Positions 46,053-56,022 of a DNA stretch of 64,000 bases are shown here, in pieces. The DNA comes from Pelagibius sp. CAU 1746 (GTDB taxonomy: Bacteria; Pseudomonadota; Alphaproteobacteria; Kiloniellales; Kiloniellaceae): NCBI RefSeq assembly GCF_039839785.1, contig NZ_JBDOQT010000001.1, positions 496,001 to 560,000 on the forward strand, read 5' to 3'. Under the pieces are notes generated by a model. That model had not been told where the DNA came from and did no database searches. It worked only from the letters and a program-made list of their open reading frames with translations. The position numbers and the translations under genes are program-made. How positions within the stretch are numbered: the stretch's first letter is position 1; each line of letters begins with the position of its first letter.

Positions 46053-46880
46053 ATGCATTTCCCCTCCATTTCCGGTTTCTTTTCGCCGCGCGCCTGGGGC
46101 GCCGATCTGCTGGAGGCCGCGCGCCTGCTGACCCGCCTGCCCCTGCCGCGCCCGTCCCTGCCGCAAACACCGCAGGGGGCGCCGGAAGCGCGCGCGAGCC
46201 ACGCCAGCCGCTGCTACCCCCTGGTCGGCGCCGGCATCGGTCTCATCGCCGCCCTGGGGTTCGCGGTGGCGGACTGGCTGGCGCTGCCGCCCTTCGCCGC
46301 CGCGCTGGCCGCGCTGGCCCTCTCCATCCTGATCACCGGCGCCCTGCACGAGGACGGCCTGGCCGATGTCGCCGACGGTTTCGGCGGCGGCGGCGACCGG
46401 GCGCGCAAGCTGGCCATCATGCGCGACAGCCGCATCGGCAGCTACGGGGTGCTGGCGCTGGTCCTGGTGCTGACGGCGCGCGGCGGCAGCCTGGCCGTCA
46501 TCGCCGCGTCTCCCGCCGGGCCTTGTGGCGCGGCGGCGGCGCTGATCGCCGCCCACAGCCTGTCGCGCGCCGGCCTGGCGCCGGTCATGTGGGCGCTGCC
46601 GCAGGCCCGCAGCGACGGACTGGCCGCGGCCACCGGACGGCCCGGCGGCGCCGACGCCCTGGCAGCATTGGCGATCGGCGTGACGGCCGCCGCGCTGCTG
46701 CTGGATCCGGCCCGCGCGCTGGTGGCGGTCCTTGCCGTCGCCGTGCTACAGGGCGGGCTGGCGCTGCAGGCCCGGCGCCAGATCGGCGGCGTCACCGGCG
46801 ACGTGCTGGGCGCCGCCCAGCAGCTTGGCGAGGCGGCGGTGCTGCTGGTCGCCTGCGCAAGTCTTTCAGGAGGAATTTGA
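46053..46880 (+). CDS. cobS: Adenosylcobinamide-GDP ribazoletransferase
   Basis: 275-residue inner-membrane enzyme joining alpha-ribazole (phosphate) to adenosylcobinamide-GDP, the last step of B12 assembly. Visible: FTRLP-like LLTRLPLPRP, YPLVGAGIGLIAALGF, the substrate/metal motif LHEDGLADVADGFGGGGDRARKLAIMRDSRIGSYG (split across about 90-125) and HSLSRAG. Several membrane helices follow. Its TGA overlaps the ATG of the phosphatase gene (TGATG), with AGGAGG placed inside cobS. It partners cobT across the divergent gap. Confidence 0.95.
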   Translation: MHFPSISGFFSPRAWGADLLEAARLLTRLPLPRPSLPQTPQGAPEARASHASRCYPLVGAGIGLIAALGFAVADWLALPPFAAALAALALSILITGALHEDGLADVADGFGGGGDRARKLAIMRDSRIGSYGVLALVLVLTARGGSLAVIAASPAGPCGAAAALIAAHSLSRAGLAPVMWALPQARSDGLAAATGRPGGADALAALAIGVTAAALLLDPARALVAVLAVAVLQGGLALQARRQIGGVTGDVLGAAQQLGEAAVLLVACASLSGGI

Positions 46881-47539
46881 TGACCACGACCCGCTGGTGG
46901 TGGATTCGCCACGCCCCGGTAACCAGCCATGCCGGGCTTGTCTACGGCAACCAGGATGTGCCCTGCGACTGCGGCGACGAGGCCGTGTTCCGCGGCCTCG
47001 CCGCGCGGCTGCCCGACGACGCGGCCTGGGTGGTGACGCCGCTGGGCCGTACCCGCGCCACCGCCGAGGCCATCGCCCGCCACCACGCCGCCGTGCCGGC
47101 GGATTTCGAGGTCGAGGCGCGCCTGGCCGAGCAGGACTTCGGCGACTGGCAGGGCCTGACCCACGACGAACTGGCCGCCCAGCGCAGCGGCGCCTGGCAT
47201 CGCTTTTGGCTGGCGCCCGCCGAGGAGGTGCCGCCGGGCGGCGAGAGCTTCGCCGCCGTCAGCGCCCGCGTGGGCGAGGCCATCGCGGCCTTGACCCGAC
47301 GCCACGCGGGGCGCGATATCGTCTGCGTCAGTCATGGCGGGCCGATTCGCGCGGCCTTGGGCCATGCTCTCGGCGTCACGCCGGAGCAGGCTCTGGCCTT
47401 CTCGGTCGACAACTGCGCGCTGACGCGGCTGGACCACTTCGCCACGGAGACGGTGCCGGGAAGGGACCGCCCGGAGGGAGAATTGGGCGGCGCGTGGCGT
47501 ATCGCTCAGGTGAACGTCCGCGCGCAGCACGCGGCCTAG
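46880..47539 (+). CDS. Histidine phosphatase (CobC-like)
   Basis: 219 residues of the phosphoglycerate-mutase-like superfamily. RHAP (His11) is the phospho-acceptor, EQDFGDWQGLTHDEL follows the family EMDFGxWxG pattern, and VCVSHGGPIRAALGHAL carries the second His. Position after cobS and overlap of start and stop strongly suggest the alpha-ribazole-5-phosphate phosphatase (CobC) of the B12 pathway. The superfamily is broad, so the substrate is inferred from context. The AGGAGG at 46869-46874 sits ideally for this ATG. Confidence 0.85.
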   Translation: MTTTRWWWIRHAPVTSHAGLVYGNQDVPCDCGDEAVFRGLAARLPDDAAWVVTPLGRTRATAEAIARHHAAVPADFEVEARLAEQDFGDWQGLTHDELAAQRSGAWHRFWLAPAEEVPPGGESFAAVSARVGEAIAALTRRHAGRDIVCVSHGGPIRAALGHALGVTPEQALAFSVDNCALTRLDHFATETVPGRDRPEGELGGAWRIAQVNVRAQHAA

Positions 47540-47647
47540 GCGCGAGACACGCCGGGGGAAGAAAACTCCAGGCCCGGCGGTCCCAGTTGGAACTGCCGCC
47601 GTGCAGGAAACACTTCAGCAAGGACAAAACCCAGGAAGGTTGACCGA

Positions 47648-48346
47648 ATGATTGCTTCAGCGACCCTTCGCACCGCCTCAAGGTTTCACGCCCGGCTCGC
47701 CGCCCTCCTGCTGGCGCCGCTGCTCGCCTGGGCCGGTCCGGTCCAGGCCGAGACCGAGCCGGAAGCCCTGGTCACCGAGGCCCGCCTGACCGTCGACCGC
47801 CTGATGGCCGACAAGGATTTCTTCGAGCTGCCGAAGTTCATCCGCGGCGCCAAGGGGATCTACATTGTGCCGCAACTCGTCAAGGGCGGCTTCATCATCG
47901 GCGCCGAAGGCGGAACCGGCGTGTTCCTGGCGCGCGGCACCGACGGCAGCTGGTCGCCGCCGGCCTTCTACACCCTGGGCGCCGGCTCCATCGGCCTGCA
48001 GATCGGCGGCGAGGTCAAGGAAGTGGTCTTCGTGCTGATGAGCGACAAGGCGGTGGACGCCATACTGTCCAGCGAATTCAAGCTGGGCGCCGACGCGTCG
48101 ATCTCCGTCGGCCCCATGGGCCGCGGCGTCGAGGCCTCGCGCACCACCGACTTCACCTCCGACATCTACGCCTTTTCCAAGTCGGTCGGCCTGTTCGGCG
48201 GCGGCGCCCTGGAGGGCGCCAAGATCTTCGAGCGGACGTCGTTGAATCATGAGTATTACGCCCTGGGCGCGACGCCGAAGAACATCGTCATCGACCGCAA
48301 GTTCACCAACACCCAGGCCGACGGCCTGCGCGAGCTTCTGCCCTAG
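47648..48346 (+). CDS. SYLF-domain lipid-binding protein
   Basis: 232 residues. A Sec signal peptide (1-35, cleavage near VQAET) makes it periplasmic. The SYLF/DUF500 domain has AKGIYIVPQLVKGGFIIGAEGGTGVFLAR, AFYTLGAGSIGLQIGGEVKEVVFVLMS and FKLGADASISVGPMGRGVEAS. In eukaryotes SYLF binds phosphoinositides; bacterial versions are exported and of unsettled role, perhaps envelope-lipid binding. AGGAAGG lies 6 nt before the ATG. It is separated from cobS-phosphatase by 108 nt and probably monocistronic. Confidence 0.88.
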   Translation: MIASATLRTASRFHARLAALLLAPLLAWAGPVQAETEPEALVTEARLTVDRLMADKDFFELPKFIRGAKGIYIVPQLVKGGFIIGAEGGTGVFLARGTDGSWSPPAFYTLGAGSIGLQIGGEVKEVVFVLMSDKAVDAILSSEFKLGADASISVGPMGRGVEASRTTDFTSDIYAFSKSVGLFGGGALEGAKIFERTSLNHEYYALGATPKNIVIDRKFTNTQADGLRELLP

Positions 48347-48465
48347 ATCGGATCAGGGCCGGGCCGCGACAGGCGGCCGCATTGCCGCGGCCGCCCGCAT
48401 CGCCTATGTGAGTAGAATACTCCTCCGCCATTCCGCTGCTCACCCCCGAGCTTGTCGAGGTTCCC

Positions 48466-49110
48466 ATGTCCATAAAAACCCGTCTCGTGCTGATCGCAGT
48501 GCTCGGCCTGGTGCTGGCCGGCGCCGGCTTTACTCTCTGGAGCACTCTTCAGCGCAGCGGCATCGTCAGCCAGCAAGGAGAGCCGGCCGGCAGAGCGCTG
48601 ATCGGCGGCGCCTTCACGCTGACGGACCAGAACGGCGAGCGCCGCAGCGAAGCGGACCTCGTGGGGACCTACAGCCTGATCTACTTCGGCTACACCTATT
48701 GCCCGGACGTCTGCCCGACCTCGCTCAGCGCCATGACCCAGGGGCTCGACCTGCTGGCCGAGAGTGCGCCGGACAAGGCGGCGGCGGTGCGGCCCATCTT
48801 CATCACCATCGACCCGGAACGCGACACCACGGAAGCGATGGCCGCCTACGCCCAGCACTTCCACCCGCGCCTCATGGCACTGACCGGCACGCCGGAAGAG
48901 GTCGCCCTCGCCGCCAAGGTCTATCGCATCTACTACCAGAAGGTGACGGAGCAGGGGTCCAGCGACTATCTGATGGACCATTCCTCCATCATCTACCTCA
49001 TGGGCCCGGACGGCGGCTACCTGACGCACTACACCCATGCCAGCACCGCCGACGACATCGCCAAGGGCCTGGCCGAGCAGGTCGACCCGGCGCTGGCGGC
49101 GGGAAGCTGA
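48466..49110 (+). CDS. Sco/SenC-family copper chaperone
   Basis: 214 residues. One N-terminal membrane helix (about 6-28) anchors a periplasmic thioredoxin-fold domain. The copper ligands CPDVC (YTYCPDVCPTSL) and the distant His in LMDHSSIIYLM are conserved, as is ITIDPERDT. Sco proteins deliver Cu to the CuA site of cytochrome oxidase and affect redox signalling through RegB in Rhodobacter. The gene lies 4 kb from regBA and not between them. No cytochrome oxidase gene is nearby. Confidence 0.92.
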   Translation: MSIKTRLVLIAVLGLVLAGAGFTLWSTLQRSGIVSQQGEPAGRALIGGAFTLTDQNGERRSEADLVGTYSLIYFGYTYCPDVCPTSLSAMTQGLDLLAESAPDKAAAVRPIFITIDPERDTTEAMAAYAQHFHPRLMALTGTPEEVALAAKVYRIYYQKVTEQGSSDYLMDHSSIIYLMGPDGGYLTHYTHASTADDIAKGLAEQVDPALAAGS

Positions 49111-49127
49111 CCTGCAAGCTGGGCGCA

Positions 49128-49226
49128 GGCATCGAGACGGGCCTTCGGCCGTCCTCGGCATGAGATCCGGGCAAATTCACGCCTCACCCTGAGGCACCTG
49201 CGCAGCACGCGTCTCGAAGGGTGTGC
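49128..49226. repeat. Intergenic repeat, TCGAGACG/CCTCACCCTGAGG family (copy 2)
   Basis: Contains ATCGAGACGG, CCTCGGCATGAG, GCCTCACCCTGAGG and GCGTCTCGAAGGGTG in that order, the inverse of the copy at 1-114. The TCGAGACG and CGTCTCGA ends are inverted, so the unit can fold. It fills the gap between the Sco and ugpC genes. Confidence 0.7.
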
Positions 49227-49232
49227 AGCCGC

Positions 49233-50324
<1,092 letters not shown>

Positions 50325-50340
50325 GGGAGTCTTTCGTTCT

Positions 50341-51189
50341 TTATTTTTCGGTTTCCACCAGGCCCTTGACGAAGAGCCGCTGCATAGCCACCACCACGAA
50401 AACCGGCGGGATCATCGCCAGGATCGCGGTGGCCATGATGAGGTGCCACAGCGGCTCCGAGTCCGGCACCGCGACCATGCGCTGAATGCCCATGACGATG
50501 GTGTAGTAGGACTCGTCCGTGGTCACCAGCAGCGGCCAGAGGTACTGGTTCCAGCCGTAGATGAAGAGGATGACGAAGAGGGCGGCGATGTTGGTGCGGG
50601 ACAGCGGCAGCACCACGTCCCAGAAGAAACGCAGCGCGCCGGCGCCGTCGACCCGCGCCGCCTCCAGCAGTTCGTCCGGGATGGTCAGGAAGAACTGACG
50701 GAAGAGGAAGGTCGCCGTCGCCGAGGCGATGAGCGGAATGGCCAGCCCGGAATAGGTGTCCAGCATTCCCAGGTTCGCCACCACCTCGTAGGTCGGCAGG
50801 ATGCGCACCTCCACGGGAAGCATCAGGGTCATGAAAATGATCCAGAAGGCCGTGGCGCGGAAAGGGAAGCTGAAATAGACGATGGCGTAGGCCGAGATGA
50901 TCGAGATGGCGATCTTGCCGATGGCGATGGCCAGGGCCATGATCAGGCTGTTGGCCATCATCAGCAGCACCGGCGGACTGCCCGCCGCCTCGACCCCGCC
51001 GGTCAGGGCCGATCCATAATTCTCCCAGAAGCGGTCGCCGGGCGTCAGCGGCAGCACTCCGGAGACCAGTCCCTCCACCGGATAGGTCGAGGCGACGAAG
51101 GCCAGCCAGATGGGAAAGGCGACGGCCATCACGCCGAGCAGCAGCACGATGTGTGTGATCAGGGTGACGATCGGGCGATTTTCGATCAT
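50341..51189 (-). CDS. ugpE: Glycerol-3-phosphate ABC transporter permease UgpE
   Basis: 282 residues with six membrane helices. The permease EAA loop reads [25 protein letters not shown]. The N-terminus [35 protein letters not shown] and the [22 protein letters not shown] segment are typical UgpE. The ATG overlaps the ugpA stop by one base (TGATG), so the two permeases are translationally coupled. It forms the heterodimeric channel with UgpA and contacts UgpC. Confidence 0.94.
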   Translation of the reverse strand: MIENRPIVTLITHIVLLLGVMAVAFPIWLAFVASTYPVEGLVSGVLPLTPGDRFWENYGSALTGGVEAAGSPPVLLMMANSLIMALAIAIGKIAISIISAYAIVYFSFPFRATAFWIIFMTLMLPVEVRILPTYEVVANLGMLDTYSGLAIPLIASATATFLFRQFFLTIPDELLEAARVDGAGALRFFWDVVLPLSRTNIAALFVILFIYGWNQYLWPLLVTTDESYYTIVMGIQRMVAVPDSEPLWHLIMATAILAMIPPVFVVVAMQRLFVKGLVETEK

Positions 51190-52073
51190 CAGTATTGCAC
51201 CTTGCGTTCGATGTAGCGGAACTGGACCACCGTCAGCGCGATGACGATCACCATGAGAATCACCGACTGAGCGGCCGAACCGCCGAGGTCGAGGCCGACG
51301 AAGCCGTCGTTATAGACCTTGAAGACCAGGATATTGGTCGACTGGGCCGGACCGCCCGACGTGGTGGCGTGAACGATGCCGAAGGTCTCGAAGAAGGCAT
51401 AGACCACGTTGACCACCAGCAGGAAGAAGGTGGTCGGCGACAGCAACGGGAAGACGATGGTCCAGAATCGTTTCACCGGACCGGCGCCGTCGATGGCCGC
51501 GGCCTCGATCAGCGACTTGGGAATCGCCTGCATGCCGGCCAGGAAGAACAGGAAGTTGTAGCTGATCTGCTTCCACGACGCGGCGATGATGACCAGAGCC
51601 ATGGCATCGGTGCCGTTGAGAAAGTGGTTCCAGTCGTAGCCAAGCTGCTGCAGGGCGTAGGCGAAAACGCCGATCGTGGGGTTGAAAATGAACCACCACA
51701 GCACGCCGGCCACGGCGGGAGCCACGGCATAGGGCCAGATCAGCAGCGTCTTGTAGGCCATGGCGCCGCGCACCACGCGGTCGGCCATGGCCGCCAGGAC
51801 CAGAGCGGCGACCATCGAAAGCGTGGTGACGCCGACGCTGAAGACGACGGTGGTCTTAAAGGACCCCAGATAGCTGGGGTCAGCGAAGAGGTCCGCAAAG
51901 TTGTCGAGCCAGACGAAGGTCGAGCCGAAGCCGAAGGGATCCTCCAGCAGGACCGACTGGTAAAGCGCCTGGGACGCTGGCCAAATGAAGAAGACCAGCG
52001 TGACGACGAGTTGCGGCAGGACCAGGAAATAGGGCAGAACCCGTCCCTGGAAGATCACGCGTTTGTGCTGCAT
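51189..52073 (-). CDS. ugpA: Glycerol-3-phosphate ABC transporter permease UgpA
   Basis: 294 residues with six membrane helices. [30 protein letters not shown] is the first helix region, QDPFG-like [18 protein letters not shown] follows, and [28 protein letters not shown] is the EAA loop. [21 protein letters not shown] is a UgpA hallmark. It is 71 nt after ugpB and overlaps ugpE by one base. Confidence 0.95.
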   Translation of the reverse strand: MQHKRVIFQGRVLPYFLVLPQLVVTLVFFIWPASQALYQSVLLEDPFGFGSTFVWLDNFADLFADPSYLGSFKTTVVFSVGVTTLSMVAALVLAAMADRVVRGAMAYKTLLIWPYAVAPAVAGVLWWFIFNPTIGVFAYALQQLGYDWNHFLNGTDAMALVIIAASWKQISYNFLFFLAGMQAIPKSLIEAAAIDGAGPVKRFWTIVFPLLSPTTFFLLVVNVVYAFFETFGIVHATTSGGPAQSTNILVFKVYNDGFVGLDLGGSAAQSVILMVIVIALTVVQFRYIERKVQY

Positions 52074-52144
52074 GGGAAGCCGATACCCGAAATGCGGAAA
52101 GCCGGCCGGGAATCCCGGCCGGCCGTCCTAGCGGGAAAAGCCGC

Positions 52145-53467
52145 TTAGTTGGCGGTCTTTTCGAACTTGCGCAGCAGCGCGTTGCCGCGCTCCACCGCTT
52201 CGTCGAGGCCTTCCTGGGCGGTCTTGCTACCGTTCCAGATGGCCTCCAGCTCCTCGTTGATCACATCGCGGATCTGGACCATGTTGCCGAGACGCAGGCC
52301 CTTGGAGTTGGCGGTCGGTTCCTTCGCGGTCATCTGCACGATCGCCACGTCGGTGCCCGGATTCGCGGCGTAGAAGCCCTGCTCCTTGGTCAGCTTGGCC
52401 GCCGCATGGGTGATCGGCAGATAGCCGGTGAACTGGTGCCAGTCGGCCTGCACTTCCGCGGAGGAGAGGTAGGAGAAGAACTTGGCGACGCCCTTGTATT
52501 CCTCGTCCGAATGGCCGGTCAGCACCCAGAGAGTGGCGCCGCCAATGATGGAATTCTGCGGCTTGCCGGCCTCCGGCCAGTAAGGCAGCTGGCCGACGCC
52601 GAATTCGAAGCCCTTGGCGTTGGCCTTCACGCCCGCGTAGGCCGCCGAGGAGTTCATGTACATCCCGCATTCCTGGTTATAGAACTTCGGCGCCGAATCC
52701 GAGCGGCGGCCGCCGTAGTCGAAGATCTTGTCTTTCTGCCAGGTCGCCAGGGTGGAGATGTGTTTCACGTGCAGCGGGCTGTTGAAGGCCAGCTCGGTGT
52801 CGACGCCCTCGAAGCCGTTGGCCTTGGTGGCGAAGGGAATGTTGTGCCAGGCGCTGAAGTTCTCCAGCTGCACCCAGGACTGCCAGCCCGTGGTGAAACC
52901 GCAGGCGTAGCCGGCGGCCTGCAGCTTCTTCGCCGCGGCTTCCACTTCCGGCCAGGTCGCCGGCGGGGTGTTCGGATCCAGGCCCGCCTTCTGGAAAGCG
53001 GTCTTGTTGTAGTAGAGCACCGGGGTGGAGCTGTTGAAGGGCATCGACAGCATGTTGCCGTCGCTATCGGTGTAGTAGCCGGTGACGGAGGAGAGATAGT
53101 TCTTCGGATCGAAAGGCTCGCCCGTCTCCTTCATCAGCTCGTAGACCGGCTTGACGGCGCCCTTGGCGCCCATCATGGAGGCGGTGCCGACCTCGAAGAC
53201 CTGCACGATCACCGGCTGCTGCTTGGCGCGGAAGGCGGCGATGGCGGCGGTCATGGTCTCGGTGTAATTGCCCTTGTAGACGGGCTTGAGGACGTAATCG
53301 CCCTGCGAGGCGTTGAAGCCCTCGGCGATTTCGTTGACTTTCTCACCCAGCTTGCCGCCCATGGCATGCCACCATTCGATCTCCGTGGCGGCCAGTGCAG
53401 CCTGGGGCAGGCTGCCGGCGAAGGCCGCGGCAGCGGCCCAGGTGATAACTTTGCGATTCAAACGCAT
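52145..53467 (-). CDS. ugpB: Glycerol-3-phosphate-binding protein UgpB
   Basis: 440-residue periplasmic solute-binding protein. The signal peptide (1-26) ends ALAATE. The mature part has EIEWWHAMGGKLGEKVNEIAEGFN, YKGNYTETMTAAIAAFRAKQQPVIVQVFEVGTASMM, FNSSTPVLYYNKTAFQKAGLDP and ECGMYMNSSAAYAGV, the UgpB family pattern. It captures sn-glycerol-3-phosphate and glycerophosphodiesters for UgpAEC. It is the first gene of the operon. The leader has a TGTCATATA stretch near 53572-53580 (minus strand) resembling half a Pho box, but the second half is poor. Confidence 0.95.
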   Translation of the reverse strand: MRLNRKVITWAAAAAFAGSLPQAALAATEIEWWHAMGGKLGEKVNEIAEGFNASQGDYVLKPVYKGNYTETMTAAIAAFRAKQQPVIVQVFEVGTASMMGAKGAVKPVYELMKETGEPFDPKNYLSSVTGYYTDSDGNMLSMPFNSSTPVLYYNKTAFQKAGLDPNTPPATWPEVEAAAKKLQAAGYACGFTTGWQSWVQLENFSAWHNIPFATKANGFEGVDTELAFNSPLHVKHISTLATWQKDKIFDYGGRRSDSAPKFYNQECGMYMNSSAAYAGVKANAKGFEFGVGQLPYWPEAGKPQNSIIGGATLWVLTGHSDEEYKGVAKFFSYLSSAEVQADWHQFTGYLPITHAAAKLTKEQGFYAANPGTDVAIVQMTAKEPTANSKGLRLGNMVQIRDVINEELEAIWNGSKTAQEGLDEAVERGNALLRKFEKTAN

Positions 53468-53732
53468 GAGAGGTTCTCCCTAGTTCGTGCGACTCGAATC
53501 CCCCAGAGGGGCCGCGCAATGACGCGCAAAGCTAACGGCCCGTCGCGATACTCTTTTGATTGTTTTGTTGCGACTATATGACAATGAAGCTGTTCGCCTA
53601 GCGAAAAAATAGAAAAACTGCGGAGTTATCCACCGGATCGGGCCGCGCAAGCTTCGGATAGAGCGGAAATCCCGGCGCCCGCTAACATGGCACCCGAGAT
53701 TGGCGGTTACCGGCAGGAGAGAGAAAAAGGCG

Positions 53733-54614
53733 ATGGATATGCACAAAGCCAGGAGCGCGGCGAAACCCCAGGCCAAGGCTTCGGCCCGGCAACTGGAGCT
53801 GGTGCGCCGGGCCTGCGGCCTGATCGACGCACAGGAGGGCGAACGCCTGACCCTGGCGGAGATCAGCCATCAACTTGACGTGAGCCCCTGGCACCTGCAG
53901 CGCCTCTTCAAGCGGGTCATGGGCGTCAGCCCGCGCGACTACGCCGACGCAAGGCGCAACGCCGCCTTCCGCAAGCAATTGAAAGACGGCGAGTCCGTCG
54001 CCCAGGCCACCTACGGCGCCGGCTACGGCTCCTCCAGCCGCGTCTACGAGCGCGCCGAGCGCATGCTGGGCATGACCCCGGCCTCCTACGCCAAGGGTGG
54101 CAAGGGGGCGGTCATCGTCTACGACATCGTCGCCTCGCCGCTGGGCCGCCTGCTGGTGGCCGCCACCGCCAAGGGGCTCTGCTTCCTCAGCCTGGGCGAC
54201 GACGACGCCCTGCTGGTCGAGGAACTGGCGCAGGAGTTTCCCCGGGCCGAGAGCATCACCCGCGACCAGCATTCCATCGCCCAGTCGGTCTCCCTGGTCA
54301 TCGACTTCCTGGAAGGCAAGATCCCGCACGCGGAACTGCCCCTCGACGTGCGCGCCACCGCCTTCCAGCGCCGGGTATGGAACGAGCTGATCGCCATCCC
54401 CTGCGGCGAGACCCGCACCTATTCCGAGATCGCCGAGATCCTCGGCGCGCCGCGCGCCCAGCGCGCCGTCGGCCGCGCCTGCGCCACCAACCCGGTCTCC
54501 CTGGTCATCCCCTGCCACCGCGCCTTGCGCGAGGACGGCGGCCTGGGCGGCTACCGCTGGGGCCTGGAGCGCAAAGCGGCCCTCCTGGAAGGCGAGGCCG
54601 AGCACCCGGAGTAG
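53733..54614 (+). CDS. Ada-like AraC regulator/O6-alkylguanine-DNA methyltransferase lacking the N-terminal Ada domain
   Basis: 293 residues. An AraC HTH (about 20-105, SHQLDVSPWHLQRLFKRVMGVSPRDYADARR) is fused to an O6-methylguanine methyltransferase (about 120-285) with VIPCHRALRE as the acceptor Cys and the RAVGRACATNPVS loop. The N-terminal zinc/methylphosphotriester domain of E. coli Ada is missing, so the usual activation by triester methylation is not available. The Cys in VIPCHR could still repair DNA directly. ATG 53733 has AAAAAGG 4 nt upstream; the frame extends to 53700. It is divergent from ugpB. Confidence 0.9.
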   Translation: MDMHKARSAAKPQAKASARQLELVRRACGLIDAQEGERLTLAEISHQLDVSPWHLQRLFKRVMGVSPRDYADARRNAAFRKQLKDGESVAQATYGAGYGSSSRVYERAERMLGMTPASYAKGGKGAVIVYDIVASPLGRLLVAATAKGLCFLSLGDDDALLVEELAQEFPRAESITRDQHSIAQSVSLVIDFLEGKIPHAELPLDVRATAFQRRVWNELIAIPCGETRTYSEIAEILGAPRAQRAVGRACATNPVSLVIPCHRALREDGGLGGYRWGLERKAALLEGEAEHPE

Positions 54615-54633
54615 GGAGCCCGGCGCTTCGCGC

Positions 54634-54746
54634 CTTCACCCCCCTCCTAACCTCCCCCCGTCAAGGGGGGGAGGAATGTCTTTTCGGCGCCCCCAGAAAG
54701 AACCTTCCCTCCCCCTTGGATGGGGGAGGGTTAGGGAGGGGGTGAC
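54634..54746. repeat. Inverted intergenic repeat, CCCTCCCCC type
   Basis: A left arm (about 54634-54675, TCACCCCCCTCCTAACCTCC and following) is inversely repeated by a right arm (about 54706-54746, GGGGGAGGGTTAGGGAGGGG and following). Both arms carry the TTAGG-type core between G or C runs. It follows the Ada-like gene directly. This kind of repeat is widespread in alphaproteobacterial genomes. Confidence 0.75.
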
Positions 54747-54784
54747 ACCCTATCCGGCTGAAGCCACCTGTCCTGGAAAGCCGC

Positions 54785-55045
54785 TCACAGGTAGCGGCCG
54801 CGCTCCAGGATCTCCAGGGTGTACTCGCGGTAGCTCATGCCGAGCGCCTGGGCGCGCTTCAGGCGGCGGCGCACCACCTCGACGGGCGGGTTGTCCCAGG
54901 CCTGCTTGTGGGCCATCCGCCAGGCGGCCAGGTGCCACTGGGATTCCACCAGCGGCGGCCCCTCGTTGTGGCCGATCCCGATCCTAGGTTCCCGTGCGGT
55001 CGCCGGACCGGGCGCAGTCTCAAAAGAAATCGAATCCAAGCGCAT
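54785..55045 (-). CDS. Small GHNxGPP-motif hypothetical protein
   Basis: 86 residues. The motif GIGHNEGPPL (about 23-32) occurs in many short alphaproteobacterial proteins of unknown function. The C-terminal half is basic and helical (RRRLKRAQALGMSYREYTLEILERGRYL) and could bind nucleic acid, though no HTH is certain. Three further starts downstream are unlikely because they would remove the motif. It lies between a CCCTCCCCC-type repeat and the convergent metallopeptidase gene on the opposite strand. No operon partner. Confidence 0.7.
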   Translation of the reverse strand: MRLDSISFETAPGPATAREPRIGIGHNEGPPLVESQWHLAAWRMAHKQAWDNPPVEVVRRRLKRAQALGMSYREYTLEILERGRYL

Positions 55046-55184
55046 AACACCCTGACAAGGCGGCCGGAATCGTCGCCGGCGGGCAAACTAGCACGGCGCC
55101 GATGCCCATCGCCAGCCGGCGCCGCCCCTGCCCGGCGGGGGCGAAGCCTTGCCGCCTTCGGAGTCGCCGGGATATAGAGAGTCC

Positions 55185-55892
55185 ATGGCTCTCAGACTGG
55201 ATGCGCCGCGCAGCCTGCGGCTCGGGGAGCGGGAGGTGCCGCTGGAACTCAGGCGCCACCCGCAGGCCCGGCGCATTACCCTGCGGCTGACGCCCGAAGG
55301 CAACGGCGTGCGACTCGTCCTGCCCAACCGCACGCCGATCCACGAGGCCGTCGCCTTCGCCGAGCGCAACAGCGGCTGGATCCTGAAACACCTGGAAAAA
55401 GTGCCCGAGCGCATCCCCTTCGCCGACGGCGCGGTGATCCCGCTGCTGGGCGAGAGCCACATCATCGCCCACGACCCGGCCGCGCGCGGCGGCGTGATCC
55501 GCGAACCCGGCCTGCTGCGCGTCTCGGGCCAGCCCGAACATCTGCCGCGGCGCCTGGGCGACTTCCTGAGGCGCGAGGCCCGCGCGGAGATCGGCGCGCG
55601 CGCCCGCGACAAGGCCGCGCGCATCGAGCGGCGCCTCGGGCGCCTCAGCCTGCGCGATACCCGCAGCCGCTGGGGCTCCTGCAACTCCGACGGCGACCTC
55701 AACTTCTCCTGGCGCCTGATCCTGGCCCCGGAAGTGGTGCTGGACTACGTCGTCGCCCACGAGGTGGCGCATCTGGTCCACCTGGACCACTCCCAGCGCT
55801 TCTGGAAGCTGGCCGGCCGGCTCAGCGAGGACATGAGCGGCGCCAAGATCTGGCTGCGCCGCAACGCCAACGAACTCTGGCGCTACGGCTGA
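55185..55892 (+). CDS. YgjP-like zinc metallopeptidase
   Basis: 235 residues of the SprT-like/UTP pyrophosphatase-annotated YgjP (DUF45) family. The zinc site is DYVVAHEVAHLVHLDHSQRFWKL, an HExxH with a third His five residues on. Upstream, TRSRWGSCNSDGDLNFSWRLILAP is the family signature. Some members are annotated as M48 peptidases, but no substrate is established. I chose ATG 55185. It is followed by a two-arm REP-like repeat and a convergent VOC gene. Confidence 0.88.
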   Translation: MALRLDAPRSLRLGEREVPLELRRHPQARRITLRLTPEGNGVRLVLPNRTPIHEAVAFAERNSGWILKHLEKVPERIPFADGAVIPLLGESHIIAHDPAARGGVIREPGLLRVSGQPEHLPRRLGDFLRREARAEIGARARDKAARIERRLGRLSLRDTRSRWGSCNSDGDLNFSWRLILAPEVVLDYVVAHEVAHLVHLDHSQRFWKLAGRLSEDMSGAKIWLRRNANELWRYG

Positions 55893-55909
55893 CCCCCCCC
55901 CAATCCGAC

Positions 55910-56006
55910 TGTCACCCTCGGACTTGATCCGAGGGTCCCCAAGAGCTTCAGGGGGCAAGTGACGGAGCGGCAACCCTGGATGCTCGGGACAAGCCCGAGC
56001 ATGACA
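55910..56006. repeat. REP-like repeat of the GTCACCC...TGACA type
   Basis: TGTCACCC at the left end and CATGACA at the right end are inverted. Inside are two palindromes: CTCGGACTTGATCCGAG (55917-55933) and GCTCGGGACAAGCCCGAGC (55982-56000). This is the common alphaproteobacterial repeat with GGACTTGATCC and GGACAAGCC cores. It sits between convergent genes. Confidence 0.85.
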
Positions 56007-56022
56007 GCTTTGTTTGATTGCC

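Noticed and set aside
53570-53590. Possible Pho box before ugpB (TGTCATATA on the minus strand)
   Set aside because: Only one half-site is good; the second repeat at 11-nt spacing does not fit CTGTCAT.
53626-53634. TTATCCACC resembling a DnaA box
   Set aside because: A single near-match far from dnaN and without a cluster or AT-rich unwinding region does not support an origin.
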